NCBI RefSeq assembly: GCF_004216775.1
Contig: NZ_SGXF01000005.1
Span: forward strand, 1 to 64,000
Source: Cuneatibacter caecimuris
GTDB taxonomy: Bacteria > Bacillota > Clostridia > Lachnospirales > Lachnospiraceae
DNA: 64,000 nucleotides
Reading direction: 5' to 3'
In this document: piece by piece, positions 27,132 to 34,820 of the stretch
Layout: the number at the start of each line of letters is the position of its first letter
Position numbering within the stretch: the first letter of the stretch is position 1
Program-made: the position numbers and the translations under genes
The notes under the pieces: generated by a model
Database searches by the model: none
Seen by the model: only the letters and a program-made list of their open reading frames with translations
What the model was told of the DNA's origin: nothing

Positions 27132-28496
27132 ATGTCGTTAAAAAAACAATTTGCCAGATATGCCATTCCTTCCGTTGTATCCATGTGGGTTTTCTCCGTG
27201 TACACCATGGTGGACGGCATGTTTGTGGCCTGGGGAGTGGGGGAGACCGCTCTGGCTGCGGTCAATATCTCGCTGCCTTTTACGAATTTCATCTTTGCGC
27301 TGTCCCTGCTATTTTCAGCCGGAACCTCCACGGTCACGGCCATTCTTTCAGGGGAAGGAAACTATAAACGGGCGGGACAGGTCTTTACCATGAACACGGT
27401 GGTGCTGGCTGCGATTGGCGCGCTGATCGTGGCTGCCAGCCTGCTGATGCTAGACCCTATGGCCAGGATGCTGGGAGCTACGGAAAGCACTTTTGGGTAT
27501 GTGACGGATTATCTGAGGATTATCATATGCTTCGCTCCCTGCTTTATCATTTCCTATTCCCTGGAAGTCCTCATTAAAACGGATGGTTTTCCGCAGCTTG
27601 CTACTGTGGGTATCATCGCCAGCGCGCTGCTGAACTGCGTTCTGGACTATCTGTTTGTGCTGGTTTTCCATTGGGGAGTGACCGGCGCGGCTGTTGCCAC
27701 GGGCCTGGCGCAGCTGTTTTTAGTGCTGCTGTTCCTGCACCATTTCCTGAAAAGGAAGGGAATGCTGAAGTTTCAGAGATTTCCCTGGACCTTTGGTATT
27801 TACCGGAAAATCCTGTCCATCGGCATGGCGGACTGCGTAACGGAAATGTCCATAGGAATCGTGGTCTTTTTGTTTAACCGGACCATACTCTCCCATATTG
27901 GAGAAGCGGCCATTGTCAGCTACACGGTTATTTCATATGTAAATAATCTGGTGCTGATGACAACCACAGGGATCGCCCAGGGCATGCAGCCCCTCAGCAG
28001 CTTTTACTATGGGAAGAGAGATTCCGCGTCCTGCCACAGGCTGCTGCGCTACGGCCTGGTATGCGTAACCGCGGCCTCTCTGATTGCATTTGCCATCGGC
28101 CAGCTGCTGGCCGGACCTATCGTAGGAATCTATATTGACGGCCAGAACACGCAGCTGACGGCGTACACTGTGGAAGCCTTCCGGAAATTCAGCTTTTCAT
28201 TCCTGCTCCTGGGATATAATGTTCTGCTGGCCGGTTTCTTTACATCCATAGCCAAGCCGGTCTATTCCATGACAATTTCCCTGGGCAGAGGGCTGGTGCT
28301 GATTGCGGTTTGCCTGGCGGTGCTGCCCTGGGTGTTCGGAGAAAATGGAATATGGTTTTCCACCCTTGTGTCTGAAGGGCTCTGCCTGATTCCCAGCCTG
28401 TTTTTCCTGAACCGTTACCGCAGATCTGCAGCTTCGGAAACAGATCAGGAGGGAATCAGAGAAAAATCAGCCCGAGAAGCCCGCACAGAAGCATAA
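27132..28496 (+). CDS. MATE family efflux transporter
   Basis: A 454-residue multidrug and toxin extrusion protein with about twelve membrane segments arranged as two six-helix bundles. The N-terminus MSLKKQFARYAIPSVVSMWV (20 shown) begins directly at the first helix, and the start ATG follows AGGAGGTTTTATT. The frame stays open far upstream, but that part is only the antisense of the MerR gene. Conserved features include GMFVAWGVGETALAAV in the first bundle and AVVATGLAQ-like segments in the middle. Expression is likely induced by the divergent MerR regulator. Its last 40 bases overlap the convergent chromate-type transporter gene. It is unrelated in position to the intron-split MATE gene at the window start. 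Confidence 0.92.
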   Translation: MSLKKQFARYAIPSVVSMWVFSVYTMVDGMFVAWGVGETALAAVNISLPFTNFIFALSLLFSAGTSTVTAILSGEGNYKRAGQVFTMNTVVLAAIGALIVAASLLMLDPMARMLGATESTFGYVTDYLRIIICFAPCFIISYSLEVLIKTDGFPQLATVGIIASALLNCVLDYLFVLVFHWGVTGAAVATGLAQLFLVLLFLHHFLKRKGMLKFQRFPWTFGIYRKILSIGMADCVTEMSIGIVVFLFNRTILSHIGEAAIVSYTVISYVNNLVLMTTTGIAQGMQPLSSFYYGKRDSASCHRLLRYGLVCVTAASLIAFAIGQLLAGPIVGIYIDGQNTQLTAYTVEAFRKFSFSFLLLGYNVLLAGFFTSIAKPVYSMTISLGRGLVLIAVCLAVLPWVFGENGIWFSTLVSEGLCLIPSLFFLNRYRRSAASETDQEGIREKSAREARTEA

Positions 28497-29010
28497 CCCG
28501 GATGGGCGGCTGTTTGAATTTCCTTAAAAGAATTACAGCAGCAGCAAATATTCCTGCAGCGATCCAGTTAACGGACGAAAAGCTGGCGGTAAAACCAGCG
28601 CCGTTCCAGAAGGAAGAAATGATGATATCCAGGCCGGCTACTGCGATCATGGCGATTACCGCAGGCCGGAGGGATTTCAGCACGCCCTGGATCATATCCA
28701 GTTTGCGGAAATGGAGATATACATAAGCCAGTATGGAGACAATGATACAGGAAGGGAGGATACAGCCCAGGGTTGCGATCACAGCTCCGGGCAGGCCGGC
28801 CATTCTCAGCCCCACAAAAGTGGCGGAATTGACGGCTATGGGGCCGGGAGTCATCTGTGAAATGGTAATCAGGTCTGTGAACTCCCCCATGGTCATCCAG
28901 CTGTGAATACTGACTACCTGGTCCTGGATCAGGGGAACCGCGGCATAGCCTCCGCCAAAACTGAAGGCGCCGATCTGCAGAAAGCTGAGAAATAACTTCA
29001 GAAGAATCAT
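28456..29010 (-). CDS. Chromate transporter family protein, second subunit
   Basis: A 184-residue short-chain CHR family membrane protein. It has the CHR signatures IGAFSFGGGYAAVPLIQDQV near residue 12 (20 shown) and TPGPIAVNSATFVG near 54, followed by several membrane helices. Short CHR proteins work as pairs of oppositely oriented halves that together export chromate or related anions. The partner is encoded immediately upstream with a four-base ATGA overlap. It converges on and overlaps the MATE gene end by about 40 bases. The physiological substrate in a gut anaerobe is uncertain. Confidence 0.9.
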   Translation of the reverse strand: MILLKLFLSFLQIGAFSFGGGYAAVPLIQDQVVSIHSWMTMGEFTDLITISQMTPGPIAVNSATFVGLRMAGLPGAVIATLGCILPSCIIVSILAYVYLHFRKLDMIQGVLKSLRPAVIAMIAVAGLDIIISSFWNGAGFTASFSSVNWIAAGIFAAAVILLRKFKQPPIRVMLLCGLLGLIFL

Positions 29011-29594
29011 TGCTGCACCTTCTTTCTGTGGGACAGAAGCGTACGTACAACACCCAGTGCGGCGCAGGCCAGGATGATATAGACCACGTTTACTTCCAGA
29101 AAAAACGCGGCGGCAAACGCGGCGGCCATGATCAGAATATTCAGCGCATCCTTTTCTCTGGCCGCATCTCTGCCCATGTTCAGTACCACGTCTGCGATTA
29201 CCGCGCCCACGCCTGCCTGCATTCCTGCCAGCGCCTTGCCTACATATGTATTTTCACGAAAAGCGGTATAAAAAAGCGATATCACAGACAGGATAATAAA
29301 CGGCGGAAGAATAGTGGCCAGGATAGAAATGAGAAGGCCTGGGATTCCGGCCAGCTTGTAGCCCACTACAATGGCACCATTGACTGCAATAGGGCCGGGA
29401 GCGGATTGGGCGATGGCAACCAGATCCAGCATCTCCTGCTCTTCAATCCAATGATACTCATCCACAAATTTTCTTTTCATCAGGGTAACAATGACATATC
29501 CGCCTCCAAAAGTAAAGGCGCTGAGATAAAATGTAGAAATGAACAGCTTCAGCAGGACCTTGCCGCGTCCTGGCTGATCAGAAGAAAAATCCAT
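29007..29594 (-). CDS. Chromate transporter family protein, first subunit
   Basis: A 195-residue short-chain CHR protein, the first of a two-gene pair. TFGGGYVIVTLMKRKFVDEY (20 shown) and APGPIAVNGAIVVGYKLAG are the hallmark motifs. The N-terminal dozen residues are hydrophilic, and five to six membrane segments follow. The start ATG follows GAGGAGGCGAGGCT. Its promoter is visible on the minus strand at 29654-29626. The pair is expected to form a heterodimeric anion exporter in the cytoplasmic membrane. Confidence 0.9.
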   Translation of the reverse strand: MDFSSDQPGRGKVLLKLFISTFYLSAFTFGGGYVIVTLMKRKFVDEYHWIEEQEMLDLVAIAQSAPGPIAVNGAIVVGYKLAGIPGLLISILATILPPFIILSVISLFYTAFRENTYVGKALAGMQAGVGAVIADVVLNMGRDAAREKDALNILIMAAAFAAAFFLEVNVVYIILACAALGVVRTLLSHRKKVQQ

Positions 29595-29625
29595 AGCCTC
29601 GCCTCCTCATAATACTTACGTCCCC

Positions 29626-29654
29626 AGTATAACTGGAAAAGATAAAGAAGTAAA
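29626..29654 (-). promoter_or_regulatory. Promoter of the chromate-type transporter pair
   Basis: Read on the minus strand: TTTACT (29654-29649), 17 bases, TATACT (29631-29626), 32 bases before the start codon. Confidence 0.6.
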
Positions 29655-29696
29655 GGTGCATTTTTTCGGATAACAGGCTCTTGATTTTAGATTTCA

Positions 29697-29726
29697 GGAG
29701 CCTCCGGATAGATTCCCGGAGGCTCC
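29697..29726. terminator. Hairpin downstream of the DUF1540 gene
   Basis: GGAGCCTCCGG (29697-29707) pairs perfectly with CCGGAGGCTCC (29716-29726). The flanks lack a clear T-run, so termination is probable from position rather than from a full terminator signature. Confidence 0.5.
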
Positions 29727-29752
29727 CGGCGCCGTCCTGAAAAAAGGAGGCT

Positions 29753-30061
29753 TTAGCGGGTGCGGAAGGTGGCGCAGAGTGTGCTTTCAGAATTCTGAGC
29801 GCTTCCGCCGGAAATATCAATGTGCTCCGCGCGGCACATGCGGTTTTCATTGTACACGCAGTTGGTCGCATCGCAGTCTACAGAAAGCTGCAGCTGAGGT
29901 GTTTCTGTGGCGTTGCGGGCTGCCTGGTCCTTGTCAAAGCTGCCGCAGCATGTGCAGGATTTATCCTTTGCTTCCTGCCCGTCTACCTGAATCGCGGTTT
30001 TACAGCAGCAGTGTTCAGAGTTGTGGACACAGCTGGTTACATTACAACATAAATCTGTCAT
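29753..30061 (-). CDS. DUF1540 double-domain protein
   Basis: A 102-residue cysteine-rich protein with two copies of the DUF1540 motif. The first, around residues 6-42, has CNVTSCVHN, CCCKTAIQV and CTCCGSF; the second, around 62-100, has CDATNCVYN, MCRAEHIDI and TLCATF. The four spaced cysteines in each repeat suggest metal (zinc or iron) binding. The family is common in Clostridia and some members are sporulation- or stress-linked, but the function is not established. The start ATG follows AAAGGAGGCAATCAT. It is a single-gene unit. Confidence 0.87.
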   Translation of the reverse strand: MTDLCCNVTSCVHNSEHCCCKTAIQVDGQEAKDKSCTCCGSFDKDQAARNATETPQLQLSVDCDATNCVYNENRMCRAEHIDISGGSAQNSESTLCATFRTR

Positions 30062-30152
30062 ATGATTGCCTCCTTTCGTTGTTCTGAATTAGTTTGGACA
30101 TTTGGAAAAAAAATATTCATGGGGAAATATCCGGGGAAATCAAAAAAACTTC

Positions 30153-30181
30153 TTGACAGACATCTGCCGCTGTGATATGCT
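30153..30181 (+). promoter_or_regulatory. Promoter of the infC-rpmI-rplT operon
   Basis: TTGACA (30153-30158), 17 bases, TATGCT (30176-30181). The leader RNA would be about 150 bases long. Confidence 0.85.
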
Positions 30182-30189
30182 AGAAAAGC

Positions 30190-30337
30190 TGTGAAGGCAG
30201 CAAACAGGAAAGCAGAGTGTCCACTCTCACCTCAGCGTATCAGACGACTCGGGGTTGATATTGAGATCAATGAAAACTCAAGGTGGATAGCTGTGGCTGT
30301 CTGCCTTTTTAATTATGTCAACCTAAACGGGGGTGCG
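30190..30337 (+). promoter_or_regulatory. Probable L20-type leader of infC-rpmI-rplT
   Basis: The transcribed leader between the promoter and infC has paired elements (TCACC near 30227 with GGTGGA near 30282; GGCAG at 30196-30200 with CTGCC at 30301-30305, followed by TTTTT) and stands where Firmicutes carry the L20-binding autoregulatory leader. The fold was judged by eye only, so the assignment is tentative. Confidence 0.5.
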
Positions 30338-30847
30338 ATTATTAGCGAATTAATGATTAACGAGCAGATCAGAGACAAAGAGGTGCGTCTGGTCGGCGAA
30401 AACGGAGAACAGCTGGGAATTATGTCCGTAAAGGACGCCATGAAGATCGCCAGAGACGCGAATCTGGATCTGGTGAAGATTGCGCCGACAGCCAAGCCGC
30501 CGGTGTGCAAGGTCATTGACTATGGTAAATACCGTTATGAGCTTGCCAGAAAAGAAAAAGAAGCCAAGAAGAAACAGAAGATGGTAGAACTGAAGGAAGT
30601 GCGCCTTTCTCCCAACATTGATACCAATGATCTGAATACAAAGATGAACAATGCCCGCAAGTTCCTGGAAAAAGGAAATAAGGTTAAGGTGACGCTTCGT
30701 TTCAGGGGCAGGGAAATGGCTCATGTGCACAGTTCCAGACATATTCTGGACGACTTTGCGGACGCTATGAAAGACATCGCAGCGGTGGAAAAACCGCCCA
30801 AGATGGAAGGCAGAAGCATGAGCATCGTGTTAGGCGAAAAACGGTAA
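30338..30847 (+). CDS. infC: Translation initiation factor IF-3
   Basis: IF-3 binds the 30S subunit and checks start-codon and initiator-tRNA pairing. The protein (about 169 residues) contains the N-domain [20 protein letters not shown] (20 shown), the lysine-rich linker and the C-domain ending [14 protein letters not shown]. No ATG precedes ISELMINEQ. By analogy with Bacillus and E. coli infC, the start is a rare ATT codon, here 30338 (or the adjacent ATT at 30341), just after GGGGGTG. The next ATG, 30353, would cut five conserved residues. Use of ATT lets IF-3 repress its own translation. First gene of the classic infC-rpmI-rplT operon. Confidence 0.93.
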   Translation: MISELMINEQIRDKEVRLVGENGEQLGIMSVKDAMKIARDANLDLVKIAPTAKPPVCKVIDYGKYRYELARKEKEAKKKQKMVELKEVRLSPNIDTNDLNTKMNNARKFLEKGNKVKVTLRFRGREMAHVHSSRHILDDFADAMKDIAAVEKPPKMEGRSMSIVLGEKR

Positions 30848-30878
30848 AAATATTACAAGAATACAGGAGGAATTTATC

Positions 30879-31076
30879 ATGCCCAAGGTAAAAACAAGCC
30901 GCGCAGCAGCAAAGCGCTTTAAGAAGACAGGTACAGGTCAGCTGAAGAGAATGAAGGCTTATAAGAGCCATATCCTGACAAAGAAGAGCACCAAGAGAAA
31001 GAGAAACCTGAGAAAAGCAGCTATGACCGACAACACCAATGCTAAGGTCATGAAGAAGATTTTACCTTACTTATAA
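30879..31076 (+). CDS. rpmI: 50S ribosomal protein L35
   Basis: A 65-residue basic protein of the large ribosomal subunit. [20 protein letters not shown] (20 shown) is the typical N-terminus and the family length is about 65. It follows infC by 31 bases with AGGAGGAATTTATC as ribosome site, and precedes rplT by 28 bases. Confidence 0.97.
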   Translation: MPKVKTSRAAAKRFKKTGTGQLKRMKAYKSHILTKKSTKRKRNLRKAAMTDNTNAKVMKKILPYL

Positions 31077-31104
31077 TAGAGAATTTTGAAGGAGGAATAC
31101 TGAA

Positions 31105-31461
31105 ATGGCAAGAATCAAAGGTGGTATGAACGCTAAGAAGAAGCACAACAGAGTGCTGAAGCTGGCGAAGGGTTATAGAGGCGCGCGTTCCAAGCAGTAC
31201 AGAGTGGCAAAGCAGTCCGTGATGAGAGCGCTGACATCTTCTTACGCAGGCCGCAAGGAGAGAAAGAGACAGTTCAGACAGCTGTGGATCGCCCGCATTA
31301 ATGCGGCGGCGAGAATCAACGGCCTGTCCTACTCCAAGTTCATGTTCGGTCTGAAGCAGTCCGGCGTGGAAATGAACAGAAAGATCCTGGCTGATATGGC
31401 AGTGAACGACGCGGAAGGTTTTGCAAAGCTGGCTGAGCTGGCAAAGCAGAAAATTGCCTGA
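31105..31461 (+). CDS. rplT: 50S ribosomal protein L20
   Basis: L20 is a 118-residue early-assembly protein of the 50S subunit that binds 23S rRNA and, in Firmicutes, represses its own operon by binding the infC leader. The N-terminus [20 protein letters not shown] (20 shown) and the [11 protein letters not shown] motif are characteristic. The start follows GAAGGAGGAATACTGAA. Last gene before the operon terminator. Confidence 0.97.
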   Translation: MARIKGGMNAKKKHNRVLKLAKGYRGARSKQYRVAKQSVMRALTSSYAGRKERKRQFRQLWIARINAAARINGLSYSKFMFGLKQSGVEMNRKILADMAVNDAEGFAKLAELAKQKIA

Positions 31462-31483
31462 GTGATTATTTGATACATTTATG

Positions 31484-31508
31484 CGCCGGGAATATTTCCC
31501 GGCGTTTT
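31484..31508 (+). terminator. Terminator of the infC operon
   Basis: CGCCGGGAA (31484-31492), loop TAT, TTCCCGGCG (31496-31504), then TTTT. Confidence 0.9.
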
Positions 31509-31618
31509 GTGATATAGTATACTGATATCAGAAATCACCTGGGGCAAATAGTTACCAGGCGCAATTGCTGCCTTTCCGGCTGCCGCCAAAAATATTTTGA
31601 TATTTTTACGGAAAGCCC

Positions 31619-31647
31619 TTGACATTCAAAATCGCACTGAGTATAAT
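31619..31647 (+). promoter_or_regulatory. Promoter of tRNA-Asn
   Basis: TTGACA (31619-31624), 17 bases, TATAAT (31642-31647): a full-consensus sigma-A promoter ending 23 bases before the tRNA. Confidence 0.9.
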
Positions 31648-31670
31648 ATGTCAAGTGGTAAATAAAGTAA

Positions 31671-31742
<72 letters not shown>

Positions 31743-31753
31743 TTGAGAATGTG

Positions 31754-31790
31754 GCTGCTGCACTTAGTAAATGAGTGCGCAGCTATTTTT
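31754..31790 (+). terminator. Terminator after tRNA-Asn
   Basis: GCTGCTGCACT and AGTGCGCAGC pair with one bulged T and are followed by TATTTTT. Confidence 0.75.
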
Positions 31791-31925
31791 GCGTATAACA
31801 AAAAGATCACGGCCAGAAACACAACAGTTCAGCATCAATATGTGAAAACTTATTTTTCGCTGGCTGTCGGAAAATGGTTATATGCTTATTCTCTTAAATG
31901 TGATTAAATAAAATTGGTGATTAGA

Positions 31926-32306
31926 ATGTTTGAAAACTTTGGAGAAATAATTAAGGAATTGCGTGTTAAACATAATTTAACCCAAAAAGATTTGGCGAGA
32001 AGGCTGGAAGTTTCTCTGCCTACGGTCAGCCGCTGGGAAAATGGCAGAGGCGTGATTCCCGCAACGAAGACCTTAATTGATATATGTTTATTGTTTGGGA
32101 TTTCCTTAAATGACCTTGCTGGAATTGCAAAAGAAAATACTGTCCCAATTGACATGCTTACTTCAGAACAGCAGGAACTTTTGAAAATATTGGTGATGGA
32201 GTTTAAGAATACAAAACGTTTTCCTGTACTTTCAGAGAGGCAGAATAAAATAATTCTGATGTTGTTTGCAGAATTTACCAGGAGAACTGGAGAGCCACAT
32301 GTGTGA
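31926..32306 (+). CDS. XRE family regulator (first of an overlapping pair)
   Basis: A 126-residue DNA-binding protein with an N-terminal lambda-repressor-like helix-turn-helix: IIKELRVKHNLTQKDLARRL (20 shown) then EVSLPTVSRWENGRGVIPA. The C-terminal 60 residues are helical and unassigned. The start is taken at ATG 31926; a TTG at 31914 is possible, and neither has a strong ribosome site. It overlaps the next XRE gene by eight bases. The stretch is richer in A+T than its neighbours and lies directly behind a tRNA gene, which suggests an acquired segment. Target and role unknown. Confidence 0.78.
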   Translation: MFENFGEIIKELRVKHNLTQKDLARRLEVSLPTVSRWENGRGVIPATKTLIDICLLFGISLNDLAGIAKENTVPIDMLTSEQQELLKILVMEFKNTKRFPVLSERQNKIILMLFAEFTRRTGEPHV

Positions 32307-32586
32307 TTTTGGACTGCGTTTAAAATCCCTGAGAGCAAGTTATGGTTTTACTCAGAAGCAGCTTGCTAAAAAGTTAAATGTTTCAGAAGTTACAGTAAGC
32401 AGATGGGAAAGTAATTATAGATTGCCTGAATTTATAAGCTTACTAAATTTAAGTATTCTTTTTGATGTAACGTTAGACTATATTGCTGGTATTGACAAAA
32501 AGACAGCTATAGCCACAAAATGTCTGTCTGAGGATCAAGTTAAGCTTCTAAAGATGATCGTTTGTGAGTGTCAAAGCCGGATCTGA
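32299..32586 (+). CDS. XRE family regulator (second of an overlapping pair)
   Basis: A 95-residue regulator with an N-terminal helix-turn-helix, LRLKSLRASYGFTQKQLAKK (20 shown) then LNVSEVTVSRWESNYRLPEF, and a short helical tail. It resembles the upstream protein in fold and in the C-terminal DLLxxExxxLLK pattern (CLSEDQVKLLKMIVCE here, MLTSEQQELLKILVME there), indicating tandem duplication. The start ATG 32299 follows GGAGAGCCAC inside the end of the first gene, so the two are translationally coupled. No terminator-like hairpin was obvious after it. Confidence 0.78.
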   Translation: MCDFGLRLKSLRASYGFTQKQLAKKLNVSEVTVSRWESNYRLPEFISLLNLSILFDVTLDYIAGIDKKTAIATKCLSEDQVKLLKMIVCECQSRI

Positions 32587-32720
32587 GCGTAAAGCCGTAA
32601 TGTATATCAGTTTTTTAGTCACCAGCCCTTTTGCATGCCGGAAACAAAGGGTGGGACAAATTGCCTGGTTAGGGTAAAGGCAATAATAATTTTTATACAC
32701 TCATTCCCAAGTAATTAACC

Positions 32721-32749
32721 TTGAGATTTCCGGCAAAAGGGAGTATGAT
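32721..32749 (+). promoter_or_regulatory. Promoter of the chemosensory operon
   Basis: TTGAGA (32721-32726), 17 bases, TATGAT (32744-32749), 32 bases before the first gene. It is a sigma-A-type promoter; no sigma-28 flagellar consensus was found. Confidence 0.7.
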
Positions 32750-32781
32750 ACAATTAATGATTGGGGAAAGGCTGGAGAAAT

Positions 32782-33600
32782 ATGGAATGCAGAGAAAACT
32801 TGTATCTGCTTATCCGGGAGGATGGGCTGTACTACTTGCTGCCGGTGTCCTGCGCTGAGAAAGTATCACAAGACGCGTCCGAAGATGGCCTCAAGGTTGT
32901 TGATCTTTCAGAAAGGGCCGGCGACAGGAAAACAGACTGCAGCAAAAAGGGCAGGTATTGCATCACCATATGCAGCCAAAGCGGAAGGCTGGCTCTTTTA
33001 ACCGAAGAAATAACAGGAATTATAGAGTGTGAAGAAGATAATATATTTTCTCCGCAAATGTCTGGATACAGCCGGCGCAGCAGATGCTTCAGTAGAGTGG
33101 CCAGGCTGGAAGAGCAGGAGAACCAGTGGGGGTATATTCTGAATCCTGAGGGGCTGATTGACGGAGAGAATTCAGAGAATGATTCGGGGGAGATGCCGGA
33201 AGAGTTTTCGGACGCGGGAAACCATGAACTTGCATACGCCCAGGCGCCTCAATCCTGCATTGTGCTCACCAGTGGAAAACGTCAATTTTATGTGAGTGAG
33301 AAAATATTAGCCTCAGTAGTGCTGAAACCCCGGATACAGCGGATTCCGGGAGCGCCGGAATGGATAGCTGGCCTTTCTGATTATGAAGGAAGACCGGTGG
33401 TATATTATGATCCGGCAGGAATAAAGAGAGAAAGTCCGGCAGAGGAATATTTATATGGGGTTGTGATCCATGAGACAGATGGGAGTTTGTCCGGCATTGC
33501 AGGGGAACTGCTTGGAGAAGGCGGAGGCGGGGGAGAAGACCTGAGGCCGGTGCGGGATGGAATATGGGAGAGAAACTGTGATCAGGCTGACGGAATATGA
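32782..33600 (+). CDS. Tandem CheW-like coupling protein
   Basis: A 272-residue protein opening the chemosensory operon. The C-terminal part (about residues 155-260) is a CheW-like SH3-type domain: SCIVLTSGKRQFYVSEKILA (20 shown), a PGAPEWIAGLSDYEGRPVVYYD motif and a final LSGIAGELL segment. The N-terminal part (about 1-120) has the same outline (YYLLPVSCAEKV, KVVDLSERAG, RLALLTEEITGII) and looks like a second, divergent CheW domain. CheW links receptors to CheA. The start ATG 32782 follows CTGGAGAAAT. It overlaps the cheR start. Confidence 0.75.
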   Translation: MECRENLYLLIREDGLYYLLPVSCAEKVSQDASEDGLKVVDLSERAGDRKTDCSKKGRYCITICSQSGRLALLTEEITGIIECEEDNIFSPQMSGYSRRSRCFSRVARLEEQENQWGYILNPEGLIDGENSENDSGEMPEEFSDAGNHELAYAQAPQSCIVLTSGKRQFYVSEKILASVVLKPRIQRIPGAPEWIAGLSDYEGRPVVYYDPAGIKRESPAEEYLYGVVIHETDGSLSGIAGELLGEGGGGGEDLRPVRDGIWERNCDQADGI

Positions 33601-34396
33601 GTTTGAAGAAATCGTACAATATTTTCGGGCAAATTATGGAATTAATCTGCAAAAGAAAAAGGTGTTGGTGGAATGCAGGATGGCGAAGGAACTTGAACGG
33701 CTGAAGGTTCCGTCATTTGCGGAATATCTGCGGCTTCTGCGGCGGGACAGGACCGGTGATGTGGCCGCAGGAATGGTGAATCAGCTGACCACCAACTATA
33801 CATATTTTTTAAGAGAGCCTGCTCATTTTTCACTGCTGGAGCAGAAAATATATCCTGAACTGTTCCCGAGAAAATATGGGCCCTGTCAGATCTGGTGCGC
33901 AGGATGCGCTACGGGAGAGGAATGCTATACCCTGGCAATGAGCCTTTGCGATTACCGGGAGTCGTCTGGTATGGCGGTAAACGCCAGGATTCTGGCAACA
34001 GATATTTCTGAAGAGGTGCTTAAAAGGGCGGAGAAAGGGATTTATCCGAAAAAGGAAAAAGAACGGCTGCCGGTTTCCTGGCAGGAAAAATACTGTGTGG
34101 ATATGGATGCCGGACATTTTTGCGTTGAGGAATATCTGAAGTACCATATCCGGTTCTTAAAACACAACCTGCTGGCCCCTCTGCCGGAGAAACAGCAGTT
34201 TGACGTGATCTTTTGCCGAAATGTAATGATATATTTTGACAAAACAGTTCGGGAACAGCTGGTCAGGCGGCTGGAGGATTGCTTGAAGGAAGGAGGCTAT
34301 CTGTTTACCGGTCATGCGGAGCTTCTCTCCCGGGAGGAAACCAGGTTGGAGCAGGTGTACCCCGCTGTGTACAGGAAAGTGCGGACCAGTGAATAA
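33578..34396 (+). CDS. cheR: Chemotaxis protein methyltransferase
   Basis: CheR uses S-adenosylmethionine to methylate glutamates on the receptor and so sets adaptation. The product (272 residues) has the N-terminal helical domain (about 1-75), the SAM-binding motif IWCAGCATGEECYTLAM near residue 105, the DISEEVLKRA segment and the late FCRNVMIYFD motif near 210. The start is taken as GTG 33578, five bases after GGGAGAG; ATG 33557 would add seven residues. It overlaps the preceding CheW-like gene by 23 bases. No cheB partner is found in the operon. Confidence 0.92.
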   Translation: MIRLTEYEFEEIVQYFRANYGINLQKKKVLVECRMAKELERLKVPSFAEYLRLLRRDRTGDVAAGMVNQLTTNYTYFLREPAHFSLLEQKIYPELFPRKYGPCQIWCAGCATGEECYTLAMSLCDYRESSGMAVNARILATDISEEVLKRAEKGIYPKKEKERLPVSWQEKYCVDMDAGHFCVEEYLKYHIRFLKHNLLAPLPEKQQFDVIFCRNVMIYFDKTVREQLVRRLEDCLKEGGYLFTGHAELLSREETRLEQVYPAVYRKVRTSE

Positions 34397-34431
34397 GGCC
34401 GGCCGGAGGAAGGTAAAACAGAGGAGAAGGT

Positions 34432-34818
34432 ATGGACAAAAAGATTTTGATTGTGGATGATGCGCTGTTTATGAGGAAAATGATCCGAAGAGCGCTGGAA
34501 GCGGCGGGGCATACAGATATTTTGGAGGCCCCTGACGGTGAGACGGCTGTTTCTCTGTATAAAGAAAAAAGGCCTCGGCTGATGATGCTTGATATTACCA
34601 TGCCGGGAAAGTCGGGGATGGAGGTTCTGGAAGAAATCATAGCCTTTGATCCCAGGGCCAGGATTGTGATGTGCTCTGCGGTGGGGCAGGAGAGCGTGAT
34701 CCAGAGGGCTGTAATGAATGGGGCGGCAGATTTTATCGTGAAACCTTTTAAAGCGGATGAGCTGGTAAGAATTGTTGAATATAATCTCAGCAACTGTACA
34801 GAAGCGGAGGAAAAATAA
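34432..34818 (+). CDS. cheY: CheY-type single-domain response regulator
   Basis: A 128-residue receiver with no output domain. The acidic pair D9/D10, phospho-acceptor D54 in [12 protein letters not shown], the CSAVGQ switch residue region near 85 and K in VKPF near 105 are all in place. It resembles the CheY of Gram-positive chemotaxis, which is phosphorylated by CheA and dephosphorylated by CheC. The start follows GAGGAGAAGGT. It precedes the MCP gene by two bases. In the absence of flagellar genes in the window, its final target is open. Confidence 0.93.
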   Translation: MDKKILIVDDALFMRKMIRRALEAAGHTDILEAPDGETAVSLYKEKRPRLMMLDITMPGKSGMEVLEEIIAFDPRARIVMCSAVGQESVIQRAVMNGAADFIVKPFKADELVRIVEYNLSNCTEAEEK

Positions 34819-34820
34819 TA

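Noticed and set aside
32650-32720. Sigma-28 flagellar promoter for the chemosensory operon
   Set aside because: No TAAA and GCCGATAA pair with correct spacing; a sigma-A-type promoter fits better.
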